DNA from: Candidatus Gastranaerophilales bacterium
GTDB lineage: Bacteria; Cyanobacteriota; Vampirovibrionia; Gastranaerophilales; Gastranaerophilaceae
Direction of reading: 5' to 3'
Assembly: GCA_944324425.1 (NCBI GenBank)
Contig: CALUWE010000020.1
Location: 1-33,299, forward strand
DNA length: 33,299 bases
The translations under genes and the position numbers were made by a program. The notes beneath the pieces are model-generated. The model did no database searches, was not told where the DNA came from, and worked only from the letters and a program-made list of their open reading frames with translations. Shown piece after piece: positions 1-8,564 of the stretch; the first letter of the stretch is position 1; the number at the start of each line of letters is the position of its first letter.

Positions 1-840
1 AAAAAAACCAAAAACGGCAAGAATTTAGACTTATTAAAAAATAAAAATCTTGTTATGTATTTTTCAAAACCTTCTTTGAGAACAAGGTTAAGTTTTGAAA
101 TAGGAATGGCAAAATTAGGCGGCAAAAGCTATGTTATAAAACAAGATGAAATTATTTTAGGAAAAAGAGAATCTATTGAAGATACCGCAAGAGTAATTTC
201 AAAATACGCTGACGCCGTTACCATAAGAACTTTTGCGCATAGTGATGTTGAGCAATTTGCAAAATTCTCATCAATTCCTGTTGTAAATGCTCTAACAGAC
301 CTTTCTCACCCATGCCAGATTATGGCAGACCTTTTAACCGTTTATGAAACTTTTAAAACTTTTAAAGGCTTAAAATTAGCCTACATTGGCGACGGTAACA
401 ACGTTACAAACAGTTTGCTTACAGGCTGCGCTTCTTTTGGAATTGATATAACGGCAATTTGCCCAAATGGATATGAACCAAACGGAGATGAAATATCAAA
501 AGCTAAAAAAATAGCTGAAAAAACAGGCTCTAAAATTGAAATTGTATCTGACCCGATAGTTGGGGTTAAAGGTGCAAACATTGTTTATACTGATGTTTGG
601 GCTTCAATGGGGCAAGAAAATGAAGCTGAAATTAGAAAAGAAATATTTAAAAATTATCAAATTAATAATGAATTAATGAAAAATACAGCTGGTAATTCAA
701 TTGTTCTTCATTGCCTGCCTGCTCATAAAGGGCAAGAAATCGCAGAAGACACATTTGAACTTCACTCTGATTCAATTTTTAATCAGGCAGAAAACAGAAT
801 GTATGCCCAAATGGCAATATTAGCGTCAATTATTAAATAA
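1..840 (+). CDS. argF: Ornithine carbamoyltransferase, 5'-partial
   Basis: Transfers the carbamoyl group of carbamoyl phosphate to ornithine to make citrulline in arginine synthesis (cytoplasm). The frame is open from base 1. The residues before the ATG at 55 read LLKNKNLV and continue the family's carbamoyl-phosphate loop, so that ATG is internal and the true start lies before the window. About 279 codons are visible; the family is about 300-330 residues. Visible motifs are PSLRTR (the S-x-R-T phosphate loop), HPCQ, GDGNNV, DVWASMGQ and the HCLPAHKG catalytic Cys motif near the C-terminus. The DVWASMGQ and HCLPA signatures favour ornithine over aspartate carbamoyltransferase. The Leu in SLRT also occurs in other OTCs, so acetyl- or succinylornithine specificity is possible but not supported. 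First visible gene of the arginine operon; argG starts 12 bases downstream. Confidence 0.95.
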   Translation, partial: KKTKNGKNLDLLKNKNLVMYFSKPSLRTRLSFEIGMAKLGGKSYVIKQDEIILGKRESIEDTARVISKYADAVTIRTFAHSDVEQFAKFSSIPVVNALTDLSHPCQIMADLLTVYETFKTFKGLKLAYIGDGNNVTNSLLTGCASFGIDITAICPNGYEPNGDEISKAKKIAEKTGSKIEIVSDPIVGVKGANIVYTDVWASMGQENEAEIRKEIFKNYQINNELMKNTAGNSIVLHCLPAHKGQEIAEDTFELHSDSIFNQAENRMYAQMAILASIIK

Positions 841-852
841 GGAGAAATAAAA

Positions 853-2073
853 ATGAAAGAAAAAGTTATTTTAGCCTACTCCGGCGGTTTAGACACAACA
901 GTTATTATTCCTTGGTTAAAAGAAAACTATGATTTTGATGTAGTTGCAGTTTGTATTGATGTAGGCCAAGGAACGGAAACTGACGGCTTGGAAGAAAAAG
1001 CACTTAAAACAGGGGCTGTTAAATATTATCTTTTAAATGTTGAGGATGAATTTGTTGTTGATTACATCTACCCTGCAATTAAAGCAAATGCAACTTATGA
1101 AGGCAAATACCTTTTAGGGACATCTCTTGCAAGGCCTTTAATTGCAAAAAAATTGGTTGAAATTGCAAAAAAAGAAGGTGCAACTGCAATTTGCCACGGC
1201 GCAACCGGCAAAGGAAACGATCAGGTTAGGTTTGAACTCGGTATAAAAGCACTGGCACCTGAACTTAAAATCATTGCTCCTTGGAGAATTTGGGATATTC
1301 AATCAAGAGAAGATGAAGTTGAATACCTTGAAAAAAGAGGAATTGAAGTTCCTATGAAAAAAGGTGATACTTATTCAAGAGATAAAAACCTTTGGCACTT
1401 ATCCCATGAAGGGTTGGAACTTGAAGACCCTGCAAATGAACCAAACTATGATAAATTGCTTCATTTATCGGTTACACCTGAAAAAGCACCCGATGAAGCA
1501 ACATACATTGAAATTGAATTTGAAAAAGGCATTCCGACAAAATTAAACGGTGAAACCTTTGCACCAGCTGAATTTATTAAAAAACTAAACGTTATAGGCG
1601 GAAAAAACGGCATTGGTATTGTTGATATGGTTGAAAACAGAGTCGTGGGGATGAAATCAAGAGGAGTTTACGAAACCCCCGGGGGAACAATTTTATACTA
1701 TGCACATAAAGAGCTTGAATATTTGTGCTTAGATAAACAAACCCAGTCTTTTAAATCAATCGTTTCAAATAAATTCGCAGAACTTGCTTATTCAGGCGAA
1801 TGGTTCACACCTTTAATGGAAGCTTTAATGGCATTTGTTGATAAAACCCAAGAAACCGTAACAGGATGTGTTAAATTAAAACTCTACAAAGGAAACATAA
1901 TTCCTGCAGGCGCAAAATCAAAATATTCGCTCTATAATGAATCTTTGGCAAGTTTTACAACTGGCGAATTATATAACCACAAAGACGCAGAAGGCTTTAT
2001 AAACCTCTTTGGGCTTCCATTAAAGGTTAGAGCATTAGTTAATAAAAAAAATAACACGAAGGAGCTTGTTTAA
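853..2073 (+). CDS. argG: Argininosuccinate synthase
   Basis: Joins citrulline and aspartate with ATP to form argininosuccinate. The 406-residue length is normal for the family. The N-terminal PP-loop AYSGGLDTT (residues 8-16) binds [17 protein letters not shown] and the later GRxxxxETPGG-type segment (GVYETPGGT) are also typical. A GGAG Shine-Dalgarno sits just after the argF stop and about 8 bases before the ATG. The stop overlaps the argH start in a TAATG arrangement, which implies translational coupling. No truncation or missing motif seen. Confidence 0.97.
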   Translation: MKEKVILAYSGGLDTTVIIPWLKENYDFDVVAVCIDVGQGTETDGLEEKALKTGAVKYYLLNVEDEFVVDYIYPAIKANATYEGKYLLGTSLARPLIAKKLVEIAKKEGATAICHGATGKGNDQVRFELGIKALAPELKIIAPWRIWDIQSREDEVEYLEKRGIEVPMKKGDTYSRDKNLWHLSHEGLELEDPANEPNYDKLLHLSVTPEKAPDEATYIEIEFEKGIPTKLNGETFAPAEFIKKLNVIGGKNGIGIVDMVENRVVGMKSRGVYETPGGTILYYAHKELEYLCLDKQTQSFKSIVSNKFAELAYSGEWFTPLMEALMAFVDKTQETVTGCVKLKLYKGNIIPAGAKSKYSLYNESLASFTTGELYNHKDAEGFINLFGLPLKVRALVNKKNNTKELV

Positions 2074-3473
2074 TGGCAGAAGAACAAATCGCCCTTTTAT
2101 GGGGTTCAAGGTTTTCAAAAGAATTAAATGAAGATGTGAACGATTTCAATTCATCCCTTCCTTTTGATAAAATTTTATATAAATATGACATTAAAGGTAG
2201 CATTGCCCATGCTAAAATGCTCGCTTGTCAGGGAATAATTTCAGAATGTGAAAAAGATGAAATTATAAAAGGCTTAAGTGAAATTTTAGATGAAATTGAG
2301 AATGGCAAACTTCAATTCGATTATAATTTTGAAGATATTCATTCTTTTATTGAAGCCAATTTAGTGAAAAAAATTGGGCAAACAGGCAAAAAAGTTCACA
2401 CGTCAAGAAGCAGAAACGACCAAGTTGCGCTTGATATTAGGCTTTATTTAAAAGATGAAATTAAAGAAATTCAAAAGTTAATCTTAAATTTAATCAAAAC
2501 CTTGATGGATGTATCATCAAACCACTTTGGAACAATAATGCCGGGGTATACTCACCTTCAAAGAGCGCAGGCCGTTACTTTGGCGCATTATCTTGGTGCA
2601 TATATAGAAATGTTTAAAAGAGATAAATCAAGACTTGATGATACCTATAAAAGGGTGAATGTTCTTCCATTAGGCGCAGGGGCACTGGCAGGAAGCCCAT
2701 ATAACATTAAAAGAAATTTGGTGGCTGAATATTTGGGGTTTGATTCAATTTGTCTAAATTCAATGGATGCAGTTTCAGACAGAGATTTTATAATTGAAAC
2801 TTTATCTTGTTTAGCAACAATAATGTTGCATTTAAGCAGAATTTCAGAAGAAATTATAATGTGGTCAAGCTTTGAATTTAAGTTTGTTGAACTTGATGAT
2901 TCTTATTCAACAGGTTCAAGCATCATGCCTCAAAAGAAAAACCCTGATATTTTGGAACTTATAAGAGGCAAAACAGGCAGAGTATATGGTTCTTTAATAA
3001 GCATTTTAACCACTATGAAATCATTGCCTTTAGCATATAATAAAGATATGCAGGAAGATAAAGAGCCACTTTTTGACAGCATTAAAACAACTAAAAATTG
3101 CCTTAAAATTCTTCCCGATGTAATAAAAACAATGAAGGTCAATAAAGACATTATGCTAAAAGCCGCAAAAGAAGGCTTTTTAAATGCAACCGATGTTGCA
3201 GATTATCTAACTAAAAAAGGGCTTCCATTCAGAGATTCCCACAACGTTGCAGGCAAACTTGTTTCTTATTGCATTGAATCCAAAAAAACGCTTGATGAAC
3301 TATCACTTGAAGAATTTAAAAAAGAATCAAGCCTTTTTGAAGATGATATTTATAGCGCAATTGATATTAAAAATTCTGTTATATCAAAAAAAGAAATCGG
3401 CGGGCCAAACCCTGAAACGGTAAAGCACGTTTTAGAATTAAACAAAATTTGGCTGTCTGATAATGAAATTTAG
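2073..3473 (+). CDS. argH: Argininosuccinate lyase
   Basis: Splits argininosuccinate into arginine and fumarate, the last step of the pathway. 466 residues, normal for the fumarase/aspartase superfamily. The superfamily signature GSSIMPQKKNPD begins near residue 281 and contains the catalytic Ser loop; HTSRSRNDQ and the PGYTHLQRAQ segment are the other conserved regions. The ATG shares its first base with the argG stop (TAATG). An AGGAG follows closely after its own stop and serves argC. Confidence 0.97.
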   Translation: MAEEQIALLWGSRFSKELNEDVNDFNSSLPFDKILYKYDIKGSIAHAKMLACQGIISECEKDEIIKGLSEILDEIENGKLQFDYNFEDIHSFIEANLVKKIGQTGKKVHTSRSRNDQVALDIRLYLKDEIKEIQKLILNLIKTLMDVSSNHFGTIMPGYTHLQRAQAVTLAHYLGAYIEMFKRDKSRLDDTYKRVNVLPLGAGALAGSPYNIKRNLVAEYLGFDSICLNSMDAVSDRDFIIETLSCLATIMLHLSRISEEIIMWSSFEFKFVELDDSYSTGSSIMPQKKNPDILELIRGKTGRVYGSLISILTTMKSLPLAYNKDMQEDKEPLFDSIKTTKNCLKILPDVIKTMKVNKDIMLKAAKEGFLNATDVADYLTKKGLPFRDSHNVAGKLVSYCIESKKTLDELSLEEFKKESSLFEDDIYSAIDIKNSVISKKEIGGPNPETVKHVLELNKIWLSDNEI

Positions 3474-3485
3474 GAGAATAAAAAA

Positions 3486-4535
3486 TTGGAAAAGATAAAA
3501 GCGGCGGTAGTAGGTTCAACAGGTTATGCGGGCGAAGAATTGGTCAGAATTTTATCTAACCATAAAAATGTTGAATTAAAGTTTTTAACATCAAGGTCAT
3601 ATAAAGGGCAAAATTTTCAAGATGTTTATTCTAACTTTAACAAAGTTTTAGATATAAATTTAATTGAAGATGATATTGAAACCTTATCAAATGATGTTGA
3701 TGTTATTTTTCTTGCGCTGCCGCACGGGATTGCTTCAAGCAAAGTAACGAAAGAAATATTGAAAAAAACAAAAATAATAGATTTAGGGGCAGATTTTAGG
3801 TTAAAAAGTAAAACTATTTATGAAAAATGGTATAATGTTGAACATTTTGGCGAAAACCTTTTAGATGAAGCGGTTTACGGGCTTCCTGAAATTTATAGGG
3901 AAGAAATTAAAAAAACAAATTTAATCGCAAACCCGGGGTGCTATACAACTTGTTCTATTTTAAGTTTATACCCTTTATTTAAAAATAATTTAATTGAAAC
4001 AAATTCTGTTATAATTGACGCAAAATCGGGCGTAACTGGCGCTGGCAGAGGTGTTTCATTAGGGGTTCATTTTTCTGAAACCAATGAAAATATAAAAGCA
4101 TATAAAATTGCATCCCACAGGCACACCCCTGAAATTGAACAGGAACTCACAAATGCAATTAAAAAAGAGGTTGTAATTCAATTTACACCTCACCTAATTC
4201 CGATGAACAGGGGCATTTTAACAACATCATATTTAAAATTAAAAGAAAATATAACTTTTGATGATGTAAAAGAAGCTTATTTTAACCAATACAAAGATGA
4301 AAAATTTGTAAGGCTTTTAAAAGACGGAATTTACCCTGAAACAAAATGGGTGAAAGGTTCAAATTATATTGATATCGGCTTATTTTTTGACCGAAGAACA
4401 GGAAATGTGATTGTTCAAGGCGCAATAGATAATTTAATTAAAGGGGCATCAGGCCAAGCGGTTCAGAACATGAATTTAACATTTGGTTTTGATGAAGATG
4501 AAGGAATTAAAACAGCAGGAATATTCCCTGTTTAA
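3486..4535 (+). CDS. argC: N-acetyl-gamma-glutamyl-phosphate reductase (TTG start)
   Basis: NADPH-dependent reduction of N-acetylglutamyl phosphate to the semialdehyde, third step of ornithine synthesis. 349 residues. The N-terminal Rossmann motif GSTGYAGEELVRIL and the active-site NPGCYTT (Cys about residue 152) are visible, as is the SHRHTPEIEQE segment with a conserved His. The start is TTG at 3486, with AGGAG about 8 bases upstream; no ATG lies between that Shine-Dalgarno and the Rossmann motif, so the rare start is well supported. A low-efficiency start in mid-operon may reduce ArgC output relative to its neighbours (inference). Confidence 0.95.
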   Translation: MEKIKAAVVGSTGYAGEELVRILSNHKNVELKFLTSRSYKGQNFQDVYSNFNKVLDINLIEDDIETLSNDVDVIFLALPHGIASSKVTKEILKKTKIIDLGADFRLKSKTIYEKWYNVEHFGENLLDEAVYGLPEIYREEIKKTNLIANPGCYTTCSILSLYPLFKNNLIETNSVIIDAKSGVTGAGRGVSLGVHFSETNENIKAYKIASHRHTPEIEQELTNAIKKEVVIQFTPHLIPMNRGILTTSYLKLKENITFDDVKEAYFNQYKDEKFVRLLKDGIYPETKWVKGSNYIDIGLFFDRRTGNVIVQGAIDNLIKGASGQAVQNMNLTFGFDEDEGIKTAGIFPV

Positions 4536-4551
4536 AATTGAAAGGAAAAAA

Positions 4552-5796
4552 ATGAATACAATGATATCTGAAGAAATTAAAACAACAAAGGGAACAATAG
4601 TTTCGCCCAAAGGATATTTGGCGCAAGGAATACATTCAGGGGTTAAAAAGGCAAAGCTTGACCTTTCTATTATTTATTCAAAAAAACCTGCGTTATGTTC
4701 TGCGGTTTATACAACAAACATTGTTAAAGCGCCGCCATTATTATGGTGCGAGAGCTTAACCAAAAATAATAACAAAATTCAAGCCATTGTTGTAAATAGC
4801 GGCAACGCTAATTCCTGCACAGGCGATAGAGGTTATAAAGATGCGGTTTTAATGGCGCAAACCACGGCAGATTGTTTAAACATTGAAAAAGAAAGTGTTA
4901 TTGTAACAAGCACGGGCGTTATCGGCGTTTATTTGCCCATGGAAAATATTGTTTCAGGCATTAAAAAAATGACACCGATGCTGGCTGACACGGAAGAAGC
5001 AGGCATAAATTGCGCAACGGGCATTTTAACAACAGATACATTTTTAAAAAGCATAACCGTTGAATTTAAAATAAATGATGCACCTGTTAAAATTTCAGGC
5101 ATTGCAAAGGGTTCTGGCATGATTCACCCCAATATGGCAACAATGCTTAATTTTATTACAACAGATGTTAATATTGAAAAAGAACTTTTAGATAAAGCCT
5201 TCAAATCAAATATTTCAGATACCTTTAATATGATAACGGTGGACGGCGAAACAAGCACAAACGATATGGCTGTAATTTTAGCAAACGGCTGCGCTAATAA
5301 CCCAATTATCAATAAAGAAGATGAAAACTATGAAAAATTTAAAAAAGCGCTTCATATGGTATGTGAAGAACTTGCAAAAGATATAGTAAAAGACGGCGAA
5401 GGCGCAAGCAAATTTTTGGAATGCAACATTAAAGGTACAAAAACAAAAGATGACGCCAAAATTTTAATTAAAGCAATTTTAAATTCAAATTTGGTAAAAA
5501 CCGCATTTTTCGGGCAAGATGCTAACTGGGGCAGGGTAATTTCCGCTATGGGTGCTTCAGGTGTTAAATTTAACCCCGATAAAGTTGATATTAAATTTAA
5601 AAGTAAAAAAGGTGAAATTGAACTTTATGAAAAAGGCAAACCCCTTAATTTTGACGAAGAATTTGCGATTGATGTTTTATCTGAAAGAGAAATTCAAATT
5701 TTGGTTGAAATGAAAGAAGGCATAGCTGAAGCCACAGGCTGGGGCTGCGATTTAAGCTATGATTACGTCAAAATTAATGCCGAATACAGAAGCTAA
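4552..5796 (+). CDS. argJ: Bifunctional glutamate N-acetyltransferase / ornithine acetyltransferase
   Basis: Recycles the acetyl group from N-acetylornithine to glutamate, and in bifunctional members also uses acetyl-CoA. Its presence makes the pathway cyclic, and no argA or argE is seen. The ATG at 4552 has AAAGG about 6 bases upstream and gives 414 residues; the open frame reaches back to 4483 inside argC but has no matching ribosome site there. The autoprocessing motif is intact: MIHPNMATML, with the nucleophilic Thr near residue 197 that becomes the first residue of the beta subunit. The oxyanion-hole TSTGVIG segment is also present. Whether it is mono- or bifunctional cannot be told from sequence alone. 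Confidence 0.95.
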   Translation: MNTMISEEIKTTKGTIVSPKGYLAQGIHSGVKKAKLDLSIIYSKKPALCSAVYTTNIVKAPPLLWCESLTKNNNKIQAIVVNSGNANSCTGDRGYKDAVLMAQTTADCLNIEKESVIVTSTGVIGVYLPMENIVSGIKKMTPMLADTEEAGINCATGILTTDTFLKSITVEFKINDAPVKISGIAKGSGMIHPNMATMLNFITTDVNIEKELLDKAFKSNISDTFNMITVDGETSTNDMAVILANGCANNPIINKEDENYEKFKKALHMVCEELAKDIVKDGEGASKFLECNIKGTKTKDDAKILIKAILNSNLVKTAFFGQDANWGRVISAMGASGVKFNPDKVDIKFKSKKGEIELYEKGKPLNFDEEFAIDVLSEREIQILVEMKEGIAEATGWGCDLSYDYVKINAEYRS

Positions 5797-5811
5797 GGAG
5801 AAAAAATAAAA

Positions 5812-6672
5812 ATGCAAAAATATATAGAAAAAGCAAGCGTTTTAGTAGAAGCAATGCCTTATTTAAACGAATTTCACGGCAAAACCGTTGTTATAAAATT
5901 CGGCGGTGCTGCTATGGTTGACCCCCAAATTAAAAAATCCGTTACAAGGGATATAGCATTTATGAAAATGGTTGGAATTAACCCCGTAATTGTCCATGGA
6001 GGCGGCCCTGAAATAAATGAAGCACTAAAACTTCAAAAAATTGAGCCAAAATTTGTAAACGGCCTAAGAGTAACCGACCCAAACACAATGAAAACCGTTG
6101 AAACTGTTTTATCAGGGAAAATTAATAAAGCCTTGGTTTCAGAATTTCAAAAGCATAATGTTTCAGCTGTGGGCATTTCAGGTAAAGACGGGCTTTTAAT
6201 TGAAGCAAAGAAAAAAGAAGGTGAAGTTGACCTTGGGCTTGTTGGCGACATTACAAATATCAACACAAAAATTGTTGAAAGCTTAATAAAATCAGATTTT
6301 GTTCCTGTTATTTCACCCGTCGGGTCTGATAAAGAAGGAAATACATATAATATTAACGCAGACATTGCAGCATCAGAAATTGCAATTAAATTAAACGCAG
6401 CGAAGCTTATTTTCTTAACGGATTCAAACGGAGTTTTATTCAAAGAGGATGATGAAAATTCCGTTATATCCGAATTAATTCCGGATGAAATTAAGCTTTT
6501 AATTGAAAACGGAACAATTAAAGGCGGTATGATTCCAAAAGTAAATTATGCAACAAAAGCCGTTAAAAACGGTGTTAATTCCGTTCACATCATAAACGGC
6601 AAAATTTTACATTCACTCCTTTTGGAAATTTTCACAAAAGACGGTATCGGCACAATTATAGAGGAATACTAA
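5812..6672 (+). CDS. argB: Acetylglutamate kinase
   Basis: Phosphorylates N-acetylglutamate with ATP, the usual control point of the pathway. 286 residues. KFGGAAM and VHGGGPEIN are the nucleotide and substrate loops of the amino-acid kinase fold; GGMIPKV is near the C-terminus. Residues 1-20 form an extra N-terminal helix (YIEKASVLVEAMPYL). In arginine-inhibited hexameric NAGKs that helix interlaces dimers, so feedback inhibition by arginine is likely, and PII control as in cyanobacteria is possible but unproven. AAGGAG lies about 10 bases before the ATG. The stop overlaps the argD ATG (TAATG). Confidence 0.96.
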   Translation: MQKYIEKASVLVEAMPYLNEFHGKTVVIKFGGAAMVDPQIKKSVTRDIAFMKMVGINPVIVHGGGPEINEALKLQKIEPKFVNGLRVTDPNTMKTVETVLSGKINKALVSEFQKHNVSAVGISGKDGLLIEAKKKEGEVDLGLVGDITNINTKIVESLIKSDFVPVISPVGSDKEGNTYNINADIAASEIAIKLNAAKLIFLTDSNGVLFKEDDENSVISELIPDEIKLLIENGTIKGGMIPKVNYATKAVKNGVNSVHIINGKILHSLLLEIFTKDGIGTIIEEY

Positions 6673-7862
6673 TGAATAATTTTGAAGAATTTAATAAATA
6701 TGTAATGACAACATATAAAAGATTTCCCGTTTCTTTTGAATATGGGGATGGGATATATTTATATGATGAAAACAACAAAAAATATCTTGATTTTACCGCA
6801 GGAATTGCAGTAAATGCGCTTGGCTACGGCAACAAAAATTATATAAATGCACTATGCAATCAAATTAATAAAATTAACCATTCATCTAATTTGTACTATA
6901 TAAAACCGCAAGGGGAGCTTGCAAAACTTTTAAGTGAAGTTTCAGGCTTAGATAAAGCATTTTTCTGTAACTCTGGAGCAGAAGCAAACGAAGCAGCCTT
7001 AAAACTTGCAAGAAAATATGCATTTATGAACAATAAAGGCAAAAAAATTATTGCAATGAAAAATTCTTTCCATGGTAGAACAATAGGCTCTTTAACTTTA
7101 ACGGGGCAAGAAAAATATCAAAAAGCTTTTAAACCTTTAATGGGGGATGTTGAATACGGGGAATTTAACAACATTGAAAGTATTGAAAAATTAATGGACG
7201 ATGATGTTTGCGCCGTTATAGCGGAATGCATTCAGGGCGAAGGCGGCATAATTCCGATGGAAAAAGAATTTTATCTTGGTTTAAGAAAACTTTGCGATAA
7301 ATATAATGCGCTTTTAATTATAGATGAAGTTCAAACGGGAATTGCAAGAAGCGGCGAATTTTTTGCTTTTCAAAATTATGCAAAAAATTATGATGAAGCT
7401 CCCGATATTATATGCCTTGCAAAAGGTTTAGGAAACGGCGTTCCGATTGGTGCAATTGTAGCAAAAGAAAAAGCGGCAAATGCGTTTGAACCATCTGATC
7501 ATGCTTCAACTTTTGGCGGCAATTTCATTTCAACTGTGGCAGGAATTGCAACAATAAAAGAAATCATAAACCTTAATTTGGTTCAAAACGCAAAAAATGT
7601 CGGCGCTTATTTATACCAAAAACTAAGCGAATTAAAACCCTTAATTAAAGATGTTAGGGGAATGGGGCTTATGATAGGCGCTGAAATTGAAGGAAATACA
7701 AGTGATGTTATTCAAAATTGCTTAGATAACGGGCTTTTAATTATAGGGGCCGGCAAAAACACAATAAGGTTTGTTCCCCCTTTAATTATTTCAAAAGAAG
7801 ATGTTGACCTTGCAATTGAAATATTTAAAAAAGCAATTACAAAACAAAAAGCGGCCGTATAA
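6672..7862 (+). CDS. argD: Acetylornithine aminotransferase
   Basis: PLP enzyme that converts N-acetylglutamate semialdehyde to N-acetylornithine; some members also serve lysine synthesis. 396 residues, class-III aminotransferase. SGAEANEAALKLAR, FHGRTIGSL, IIDEVQTGIARSG (Asp that contacts the pyridine N) and LAKGLGNGVPIGA, whose Lys near residue 251 forms the Schiff base, are all present. The start overlaps the argB stop by one base. Last gene of the operon: the intrinsic terminator begins within its final codons, and its TAA sits in the hairpin loop. Confidence 0.95.
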   Translation: MNNFEEFNKYVMTTYKRFPVSFEYGDGIYLYDENNKKYLDFTAGIAVNALGYGNKNYINALCNQINKINHSSNLYYIKPQGELAKLLSEVSGLDKAFFCNSGAEANEAALKLARKYAFMNNKGKKIIAMKNSFHGRTIGSLTLTGQEKYQKAFKPLMGDVEYGEFNNIESIEKLMDDDVCAVIAECIQGEGGIIPMEKEFYLGLRKLCDKYNALLIIDEVQTGIARSGEFFAFQNYAKNYDEAPDIICLAKGLGNGVPIGAIVAKEKAANAFEPSDHASTFGGNFISTVAGIATIKEIINLNLVQNAKNVGAYLYQKLSELKPLIKDVRGMGLMIGAEIEGNTSDVIQNCLDNGLLIIGAGKNTIRFVPPLIISKEDVDLAIEIFKKAITKQKAAV

Positions 7863-7872
7863 GCCGCTTTTT
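7846..7872. terminator. Bidirectional intrinsic terminator of the arg operon and tRNA-Ala
   Basis: A perfect 10-bp stem, AAAAAGCGGC / GCCGCTTTTT, encloses a 7-base loop that contains the argD stop codon. There is a T tract on the plus strand and an A tract (T on the minus strand) on the other side, so it can end the arg transcript and the opposing tRNA-Ala transcript. Confidence 0.85.
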
Positions 7873-7877
7873 ATATT

Positions 7878-7953
7878 TGGTGGAGCGTAGGGGATTCGAA
7901 CCCCTGACCCCGACACTGCCAGTGTCGTGCGCTACCAACTGCGCCAACGCCCC
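7878..7953 (-). tRNA. tRNA-Ala (anticodon GGC)
   Basis: The reverse complement folds as a full cloverleaf. Acceptor GGGGCGT pairs with ACGCTCC, including the G3-U70 wobble that marks alanine tRNAs. The anticodon stem CGACA/TGTCG holds the loop CTGGCAG, and the T-loop is GTTCGAATCC. The discriminator is A and CCA is encoded. Reads GCC (and GCU). Confidence 0.97.
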
Positions 7954-7965
7954 AAGGCAAAAACA

Positions 7966-7993
7966 ATAATAACATAAAATTATGCCCTTGCAA
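7966..7993 (-). promoter_or_regulatory. Candidate promoter of tRNA-Ala
   Basis: On the minus strand TTGCAA (7993-7988) and TATTAT (7971-7966) are separated by 16 bases and lie just upstream of the tRNA 5' end (7953). The -35 lies inside one arm of the hairpin at 7982-8014, so its match may be incidental. Confidence 0.45.
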
Positions 7994-8014
7994 ATCTTGC
8001 AAGGGTATTTTTTA
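7982..8014. terminator. Strong hairpin, probable terminator after the small unknown gene
   Basis: CCCTTGCAA / TTGCAAGGG with a 3-base loop, extended by a G-T and two A-T pairs. It lies just past the end of the minus-strand gene that stops at 8012. The better T tract (TATTTTTT) is on the plus strand; on the minus strand only a short AATTTTA follows, so efficiency in that direction is uncertain. Confidence 0.65.
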
Positions 8015-8380
8015 ATCTTTTTTCTGCCACCTTGAAAAGAGTTTTTCAAGGTAATTTTTAGGAGAATTTTTTTCTTGAACAATGCCATTTTTAATATATG
8101 GAACACTTATTGTTGAAGATTGCATTGAAGAAGAATTATCGCTCTCTTTTCCCATTGTTTTTGTTACATCGTAGCATTGAACATTGGGGTTTGTTTTACT
8201 TGAATAAAGGTTTGAAATACCGATTTCAATTGTGTCTGTATCGGGTTTGATTCTTCTTCCCAATTGTTCAAAATATTCTTTATCTTCTTTAGACAACAAA
8301 CTTTCAGGTGCAGTTACTTTTGTTTTTGCACTGAATAAAATTAACGGCGTATGATGAGCTGAAATTCTTGAAATTCTCAT
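8012..8380 (-). CDS. Uncharacterised 122-residue protein with lineage-type N-terminus
   Basis: No family recognised. The chosen start (8380) gives MRISRISAHHTPLILFSAKT. It has AGGAAGG about 9 bases upstream, and the promoter at 8430-8458 excludes the longer frame, whose extra residues would overlap that promoter. The protein is soluble, Ser/Lys-rich and without a signal peptide or membrane span. A central segment, EYFEQLGRRIKPDTDTIEIG, is the best-ordered part, and the C-terminus ends in basic residues (KLFSRWQKKD). The N-terminal MRIS leader recalls the genes starting at 21646 and 32642. A monocistronic unit between tRNA-Ala and the large ADP-ribosyltransferase gene, transcribed away from the latter. 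Function unknown. Confidence 0.75.
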   Translation of the reverse strand: MRISRISAHHTPLILFSAKTKVTAPESLLSKEDKEYFEQLGRRIKPDTDTIEIGISNLYSSKTNPNVQCYDVTKTMGKESDNSSSMQSSTISVPYIKNGIVQEKNSPKNYLEKLFSRWQKKD

Positions 8381-8429
8381 ACCAAAAAACCTTCCTAACA
8401 ACAACACAAAAAATAACCTATATATTTGT

Positions 8430-8458
8430 ATTTTAGCACATTTGCAGACCGTAAACAA
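8430..8458 (-). promoter_or_regulatory. Sigma-70-type promoter with extended -10
   Basis: Minus strand: TTGTTT (8458-8453), 17-base spacer, then TGC-TAAAAT (-10 at 8435-8430). It sits about 50 bases before the ATG at 8380. An inverted repeat ACCGT-N7-ACGGT (8448-8464) covers the -35. Confidence 0.65.
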
Positions 8459-8564
8459 AACGGTATTGTTAAATTTTGTTAATTTTTCAATTGTTATAAA
8501 TAAAATTCATCAAGAAAAATAAACAATCGTCGATATACCCTAATGGGAAGAAGGTTGTATTGGT

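Noticed and set aside
55..57. ATG at 55 as the argF start
   Set aside because: The frame is open to base 1 and the preceding residues continue the conserved carbamoyl-phosphate loop region, so this ATG is internal.
4483..4551. Upstream extension of argJ into argC
   Set aside because: The added residues are unlike the family and the ATG at 4552 has the better AAAGG site.
7837..8106. An 89-residue minus-strand open frame reading ALAQLVAHDTGSVGVRGSNPLRS
   Set aside because: It is a translation of the tRNA-Ala gene and its terminator; this peptide pattern is a well-known artefact of tRNA loci.
8381..8458. Longer N-terminus for the gene ending at 8012
   Set aside because: The extra 26 codons lie over the TTGTTT/TAAAAT promoter, and AGGAAGG sits directly before the ATG at 8380.
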